DNA of 64,000 nucleotides. It comes from an uncultured Sphingomonas sp. Its GTDB lineage: Bacteria > Pseudomonadota > Alphaproteobacteria > Sphingomonadales > Sphingomonadaceae. A program made the position numbers and the translations under genes. How positions within the stretch are numbered: position 1 is the first letter of the stretch; each line of letters starts with the position of its first letter. The notes beneath the pieces were generated by a model that saw only the letters and a program-made list of their open reading frames with translations, searched no databases and was not told the DNA's origin. Positions 59,430-64,000 of the stretch are shown in pieces. The stretch spans positions 5,001 to 69,000 of the forward strand of contig NZ_CAKZHV010000059.1 of assembly GCF_936927845.1 (NCBI RefSeq). The letters are read 5' to 3'.

Positions 59430-60005
59430 CTAATCGCGCTCGGGCGCGGCAACTGCGACGGCGAGCGGACCCTTGCGCCCGTCAACGATGCGCGCACGCA
59501 GCGGCTGCTCGGGTTCGACCTCCGCCACACCCGCGCGCCGCAACGTCTCCATGTGGACGAAGATGTCGCCCGGCGCGTCGCGGCGGACGAGGAAGCCGTA
59601 GCCTTTCAGGCGATTGAACCATTTGACCGCCACGTCCTGCCAGTCGCCCGCGTCCTCCGCCATCGCATCGGGGTCGATCCGGTCGCGGTCGCGGTCACGC
59701 ACGATCGTGCCGGCGGCCGCGATGTCGATCGTGTGAACCGCGATCGCCTGGTAACCGCGCGCACGACGCACCGCGGACACCTCCATCCGCGTACCCTCGG
59801 GCAGCGTGCGGCGTCCGTGTTCCTGCAACACGGAGAAATGGATCAACACGTCGCCCACGCCGTCGCGATCGGCGATCAGGAAGCCGAAGCCGCGGGTCGC
59901 ATCGAACCATTTCAACGTGCCGGACACCGTCACCGCCTCGACCACCTCGCCGAGAACGCGTGCGTGCTCATCCCTGCCGTCGGCCAAGGCCGCGTCTTCC
60001 GGCAC
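59430..60005 (-). CDS. Double cold-shock-domain protein
   Basis: 191 residues with two CSD folds. The first (about 26-90) has GTLKWFDATRGFGFLIADRDGVGDVLIHFSVL, the RNP1 (GFGFL) and RNP2 (VLIHFS) motifs; the second (about 120-188) has VKWFNRLKGYGFLVRRDAPGDIFVHMETL, RNP1 (GYGFLV) and RNP2 (IFVHME). It probably binds single-stranded RNA or DNA. GTG at 60005 begins the conserved part; upstream sequence in frame does not look coding. Such twin proteins are common in alphaproteobacteria (Caulobacter CspC/D type). Confidence 0.82.
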   Translation of the reverse strand: MPEDAALADGRDEHARVLGEVVEAVTVSGTLKWFDATRGFGFLIADRDGVGDVLIHFSVLQEHGRRTLPEGTRMEVSAVRRARGYQAIAVHTIDIAAAGTIVRDRDRDRIDPDAMAEDAGDWQDVAVKWFNRLKGYGFLVRRDAPGDIFVHMETLRRAGVAEVEPEQPLRARIVDGRKGPLAVAVAAPERD

Positions 60006-60081
60006 CGTTGATCCAAGCTCCCGTTCGCACGCGCAGCAACCATCATGCGCCGCACAATCTTTTGGCCAATTAACGCGCACG

Positions 60082-60696
60082 TCAATCGTCGTTACCGTCG
60101 CACACCTCCTGCATGCGTACAATTTTCGCCGCCATCGCGAAAGCATGGCCCGCGCGCAGCATCGCCGCGAGATGCTTTCGACGCTGATCGTCGTCGACCG
60201 GCGCGCGGGCGAACGGGCCGATCCGCTTGCGCCGTGCAAACGCCATCGCCTGCTCGAACGCGCCGTCGCGCACCTGCTCGACCGCACTCTGCGCATCCGC
60301 GTCGCTGACGCGCGCGGCATGCAACGCGGCGGCGATCCGCCGCTCGCCGTAGCCGCGCCGGGCGAGCGCGTTGGTCTTCATCTCGGCATAGCCGCGATCA
60401 TCGACGTAGCCGCGCTCGGCGAACCGCTCCGCCAGCGCCGCGATGTCGGCCGGTTCGCCCGTCCAGCCGCGCTCGCGGATCTTGCGGTTGAGATAATCCG
60501 ACAGTTTCCCGCGCGTGGTCGCGAACCGTTCGACGTAGCGGAGCGCCAGTGCCTCGAGCGATCCGGCATCGAGCGGCGGCGGCGCGCGCCGCTCGCGCCG
60601 CTCGCGCCGCTCCGTCGAGCGGGCTCGCCCCTCGCCCGCGTCGGCGCGGCCGGAGCTTGCCCCCTTGGGCGATCGTGGCTTCCATGAACCGGTCAC
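60082..60696 (-). CDS. recX: Regulatory protein RecX
   Basis: 204 residues of three-helix repeats that bind the RecA filament and limit its action: LALRYVERFATTRGKLSDYLNRKIRERGW, then ALAERFAERGYVDDRGYAEM and LARRGYGERRIAAALHAARV. The N-terminal 50 residues are basic and low-complexity. GTG 60696 has AAGG upstream; the frame is open far beyond but is not coding in style. recA is not beside it. Confidence 0.88.
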   Translation of the reverse strand: MTGSWKPRSPKGASSGRADAGEGRARSTERRERRERRAPPPLDAGSLEALALRYVERFATTRGKLSDYLNRKIRERGWTGEPADIAALAERFAERGYVDDRGYAEMKTNALARRGYGERRIAAALHAARVSDADAQSAVEQVRDGAFEQAMAFARRKRIGPFARAPVDDDQRRKHLAAMLRAGHAFAMAAKIVRMQEVCDGNDD

Positions 60697-60809
60697 GCCT
60701 TGATTGTGCCACAGTGCAGGTGGATTTTGAACGTTCGGGTTTTGCCGCCCGTTTGATGCCGCCCATGATCCATGCACGTGCGCACCGCGCCGCGACAGGA
60801 CCGACGTGA

Positions 60810-62549
60810 ATGACCAGTGACTCCGCCCCGCTTCAGCCGACTTCGACCGTTGACGCGTTGCCGCGCCGGTTCTCCGATTTCGGTACGCTGGGCGAAGCGC
60901 TCGATTATGCGGCGCAAGGCACGCGCGGGCTGAACTTCCACGACGCGCGCGCCAGCTTGGTGCGGGTCTATCCTTATGCGCAATTGCGCGACGACGCGCA
61001 GGCGGCGGCCCACCGGTTGATCGCCGCCGGCATCGTACCGGGCGACCGCGTCGCGATGGTCGCCGAGACCAGCGCGGAGTTCGCGCAATTGTTCTTCGGT
61101 GCGGTGCTCGCGGGCGCGTGGCCGGTGCCGCTGCCGCTGCCGACCTCGTTCGGCGGCCGCGACTCGTACATCGACCAATTGCGCAACCAGCTATCGAGCT
61201 GCGATCCACGCATGCTGATCTACCCGGGCGAGCTCGACCAGATGGCGGGCGCGGCGGCGGAAGCCGAGGGTGTGGTGGGCGTCGACTGGAGCGAGCTGCT
61301 CGCGCGTCCCGCCGACGCGGTCGCACTGCCGACCGCGCAGGCGGACGATATCTGCTACCTGCAATATTCGAGCGGCTCGACGCGGTTCCCGCACGGCGTC
61401 GCGATCACGCACCGCGCGCTGCTGAGCAATCTGGCCGCGCACGCGCACGGGATGGAGATCGGCGACACCGATCGCTGCGTGTCGTGGCTGCCGTGGTATC
61501 ACGACATGGGACTGGTCGGCTGTTTCCTGTCGCCGATCGCCAACCAGGTGTCGACCGATTACCTGAAGACCGAGGATTTCGCGCGTCGGCCGCTGTCGTG
61601 GCTCGACCTGATCAGCCGCAACGAGGGTACGACGCTGTCTTATTCGCCGACGTTCGGCTACGACATCTGCGCGCGCCGCATCTCGAGCCAGACCAAGGCG
61701 TCAGATCGCTTCGATCTGTCGCGCTGGCGGGTCGCGGGCAACGGCGCCGACATGATTCGCCCCGACGTGATGCAGGCGTTCGTCGACGCGTTCGCCAGCG
61801 CCGGGTTCAAGGCTAGTGCCTTTTTGCCGAGCTACGGTCTGGCCGAGGCGACGCTGGCGGTGTCGCTGATGCCGCCGGGCGAGGGCATTCGCGTCGAGCT
61901 GGTCGAGGAAACCGAGCTGTCGGGCATGAGCCACGGCGAGGACCGGCCGCAACGCTACCGCGCGATCGTCAATTGCGGCAAGCCGGTGCGCGACATGGAG
62001 GTCGCGGTCCGCGAGGAGGACGGAACACCGCTGCCCGATGGCGCGATCGGCAAATTGTGGTGCCGCGGCCCATCGGTGATGGTCGGCTATTTCCGCGATC
62101 AGCCGGCGACCGATGCCTGCCTGGTGGACGGTTGGCTCGACACCGGCGACATGGCGTACATGTCGGACGGCTACATCTACATCGTCGGCCGCGCCAAGGA
62201 CATGATCATCATCAATGGTCGCAACCATTGGCCGCAAGACATTGAATGGGCGGTGGAACAGCTGCCCGGGTTCAAGGCCGGCGACATCGCCGCCTTTGCG
62301 ATCACCACGCCGGGTGGCGAGGAAACGCCCGCGGTGCTGGTGCAATGCCGCAGCTCGGACGACAGCGAGCGGACGCGGCTCCGCGACGAGATCCGCGACC
62401 GCGTGCGTTCGGTGACCGGCATGAACTGCGTCGTCGAGCTGATCCCGCCGCGTACGCTGCCGCGTACCAGCTCGGGCAAGCTCAGCCGTGCCAAGGCGCG
62501 CAACCTGTATCTCGCCGGCGAGATCAAGCCCTACGACATCGCCGCCTGA
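60810..62549 (+). CDS. acpS: Fatty acyl-AMP ligase, candidate acyl-ACP synthetase for sphingolipids
   Basis: 579 residues of the ANL family with FAAL characteristics: YLQYSSGSTRFPHGVAITH (A3 loop), WLPWYHDMGLVGCFL, FLPSYGLAEATLAVS, DGWLDTGDMAYMSDGYIYIVGRAKDMIIINGRNHWPQDIE. FAALs make acyl-adenylates that go to a carrier protein rather than to CoA. Known: in Caulobacter a synthetase of this kind (CCNA_01223) is encoded in the sphingolipid cluster and supplies the acyl group. Inferred: the same here, though the gene lies 54 kb from spt. It could also serve another lipid or secondary pathway. The symbol is provisional and is not holo-ACP synthase. Confidence 0.75.
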   Translation: MTSDSAPLQPTSTVDALPRRFSDFGTLGEALDYAAQGTRGLNFHDARASLVRVYPYAQLRDDAQAAAHRLIAAGIVPGDRVAMVAETSAEFAQLFFGAVLAGAWPVPLPLPTSFGGRDSYIDQLRNQLSSCDPRMLIYPGELDQMAGAAAEAEGVVGVDWSELLARPADAVALPTAQADDICYLQYSSGSTRFPHGVAITHRALLSNLAAHAHGMEIGDTDRCVSWLPWYHDMGLVGCFLSPIANQVSTDYLKTEDFARRPLSWLDLISRNEGTTLSYSPTFGYDICARRISSQTKASDRFDLSRWRVAGNGADMIRPDVMQAFVDAFASAGFKASAFLPSYGLAEATLAVSLMPPGEGIRVELVEETELSGMSHGEDRPQRYRAIVNCGKPVRDMEVAVREEDGTPLPDGAIGKLWCRGPSVMVGYFRDQPATDACLVDGWLDTGDMAYMSDGYIYIVGRAKDMIIINGRNHWPQDIEWAVEQLPGFKAGDIAAFAITTPGGEETPAVLVQCRSSDDSERTRLRDEIRDRVRSVTGMNCVVELIPPRTLPRTSSGKLSRAKARNLYLAGEIKPYDIAA

Positions 62550-62628
62550 CCCGAGCCGAAGGGGACGCGGCGTGACAAAGGCGCGGCCCCTAAACCTTTA
62601 ATCAACCCGAACCGCGTAACCCGACGGG

Positions 62629-64000
62629 GTGACGCCCCGCCTGCCCTCCCCTCTGCCGTCGATTTCGCTCGGCGCCCTGCTCGGGACCAGGGACGACGGC
62701 GATCATCAGACATGGGCGCAGATCCGCGCCGCGCAGCTCATCGTGGTGCGGCAGCGTGCCTTGCTCCTTCTGGCGGCGCAGCTCATCGCGGTGGCACTCG
62801 CGTTACCGTCGCTCGTCTCGACCGCGGGACGCTGGCAGATCGACCTCTGGACTGGCGCGGTCGTCGTGGCGGCAGTGACCGCGACCATCCGCAGGCTGCG
62901 CGTCGTGGATCCGTCGAGCGTCGGAGCGACTCGCCGCCAAATCCTGAATGCGACGTGGGACAGCCTCGGCTTGGCGCTCGCCTGGTCCGCACCGCTCGTT
63001 CTTTTCGCGGTCGAGCACATGCCCCCGCCCTCGCCGGGGCTGTGGATCACGCTGTCGGCGCTGTTGCTGGCGACGGCATTGACGCTCGCGCCCGTGCTGC
63101 TGGCGGCCCTCGTCTTCGTCGTGGTGGTCGTGGCGGCGATCGTCGCCGCGCTTGTCGCCGCGCAGGTCCATGTCGCCGCGTTCTCCGCATCGATTCTGGG
63201 CGGGCTGCTCTGCTGGCTGACGTTCGTGCTCGCGCGCGCGCTGGTTGCGCGTCACCTCACCGACGCGGCGCTCGACGAGCGCGACGAAACCGTCAGCCTG
63301 TTGCTGCGTGAGTTCGGTGAGACCGGCGCCGACTGGCTGTGGGAGATTGACGCCGCGCGCCGGATCGTCCGTGCGAGCGAGCGGTTCGCCGATGCCTGCC
63401 GCCTCGACGCGGCGGCGATGACCGGGCTGCCGTTCCTCCAGGTCCTGGCCGGACCGACGTGGGAAGCGGGCAATTTCTCCGCGGGACTGCGCCAGCTCGC
63501 CGAGAAGCTCAAGCAGCGCGAGAGTTTTCGTGATCTCGCCTTGCCCATCATACTGGGCGGCGAGGAGCGCTGGTGGGAAATCGCGGCACGCCCGCGCTTC
63601 GACGCGAACGGCGCGTTCATCGGTTTTCGCGGCGTCGCCTCCGACGTGACGGAGCAGCGGGCCTCCGCCGACAAGATCAACCGCATGGCGCGGTTCGACA
63701 CGTTGACCGGGCTGCCTAACCGGCTGCACGTCAATGAAGCCTTGTCACGCGCTCTGACCGACGCGGAACGCTGGCGCTCGCGCTGCGCGTTCATGATGAT
63801 CGACCTGGATCGCTTCAAGGCGGTCAACGACACGCTCGGCCACCCGATCGGCGACCGGCTGCTCGGCCGCGTATCGGAGCGGCTGAGCCAGTTGATGAGC
63901 GACAACGAACTGATCGGGCGGTTGGGCGGCGACGAATTCGCGGTGGTGGTGCGTGACGCGTCCGACCCGCAGCGCGTCGAGCGGCTGGCGCGCACGATCA
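62629..64000 (+). CDS. Membrane PAS-GGDEF protein, cut by the window end
   Basis: An open frame from GTG 62629 running off the window (457 codons seen). The N-terminal ~205 residues hold about four to six membrane helices. Then a PAS domain (about 225-335: LREFGETGADWLWEIDAARRIVRASERF), and a GGDEF domain (DTLTGLPNRLHV, MIDLDRFKAVNDTLGH, RLGGDEFAVVV) with the catalytic GGDEF intact, so it should make cyclic di-GMP. A DxxL/RxxD I-site is not obvious. An EAL domain often follows in such proteins; its presence lies beyond the window. The upstream space 62550-62628 holds no gene. Confidence 0.85.
   Translation, partial: MTPRLPSPLPSISLGALLGTRDDGDHQTWAQIRAAQLIVVRQRALLLLAAQLIAVALALPSLVSTAGRWQIDLWTGAVVVAAVTATIRRLRVVDPSSVGATRRQILNATWDSLGLALAWSAPLVLFAVEHMPPPSPGLWITLSALLLATALTLAPVLLAALVFVVVVVAAIVAALVAAQVHVAAFSASILGGLLCWLTFVLARALVARHLTDAALDERDETVSLLLREFGETGADWLWEIDAARRIVRASERFADACRLDAAAMTGLPFLQVLAGPTWEAGNFSAGLRQLAEKLKQRESFRDLALPIILGGEERWWEIAARPRFDANGAFIGFRGVASDVTEQRASADKINRMARFDTLTGLPNRLHVNEALSRALTDAERWRSRCAFMMIDLDRFKAVNDTLGHPIGDRLLGRVSERLSQLMSDNELIGRLGGDEFAVVVRDASDPQRVERLARTI

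Noticed and set aside
62803..63729. A 308-codon minus-strand frame opposite the GGDEF gene
   Set aside because: The plus-strand frame carries clear PAS and GGDEF motifs, while the minus translation is Arg/Gln-rich filler.
1..64000. rRNA, tRNA, IS element, prophage or integrated plasmid
   Set aside because: No such gene, terminal repeat or attachment-site pattern was seen; gene content is core chromosomal throughout.

Overview
The window reads as a high-GC alphaproteobacterium of the order Sphingomonadales, most likely Sphingomonas or a close relative. Three things point there: a serine palmitoyltransferase that resembles the Sphingomonas paucimobilis enzyme over its whole length, the PhyR/NepR/EcfG general stress response (GSR) locus, and a complete mraZ-to-ftsZ cell-wall and division cluster with alphaproteobacterial features. 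No rRNA, tRNA, IS element, prophage or CRISPR array was seen. Almost all DNA is coding, and many neighbouring genes overlap by 1-8 bp.

Layout. 1-2.8 kb: end of rplU, rpmA and its terminator, a GNAT enzyme, a TetR regulator, obgE. 2.9-13.2 kb: proB, then a sphingolipid block: a CerR-like reductase, a dedicated acyl carrier protein, spt, a hybrid histidine kinase, an LptF/LptG-like permease pair, a divergent desaturase, and a bCerS-like ceramide synthase. 13.3-20.4 kb: on the minus strand, small envelope proteins, xthA, an ErpA-type Fe-S protein, an M23 peptidase, a DUF455 protein, bcp and glnE. 20.7-25 kb: the GSR locus (ecfG, a 45-residue membrane protein, phyR, nepR, phyP), then a candidate sigma-EcfG-driven small RNA and an entericidin. 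25-33.4 kb: tatABC, scpAB, nagZ, a SPOR protein, argS, a small secreted protein and dgt. 33.4-54.9 kb: a TPR-SPOR protein, then ftsZ back to mraZ on the minus strand. 55-64 kb: cysK, a lipoprotein, a ParA-like ATPase, aat, DUF2155 and NDUFA12 proteins, a double cold-shock protein, recX, a fatty acyl-AMP ligase (a second sphingolipid candidate), and a PAS-GGDEF protein cut by the window end.

How it fits together. The ligase can load acyl chains on an acyl carrier protein, Spt condenses acyl and serine, bCerS N-acylates the product and CerR reduces the keto group, giving the ceramide that sphingomonads use in place of LPS. The LptFG-like pair inside this block is a candidate exporter for such lipids. 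In the GSR locus PhyR, NepR and EcfG form the partner-switch core, PhyP is the putative PhyR phosphatase, and near-consensus sigma-EcfG promoters precede nepR, a C-rich-loop RNA and the entericidin. The most novel-looking items are the small RNA, the permease pair, the unlisted 45-residue membrane protein, and a palindromic repeat translated inside murB.
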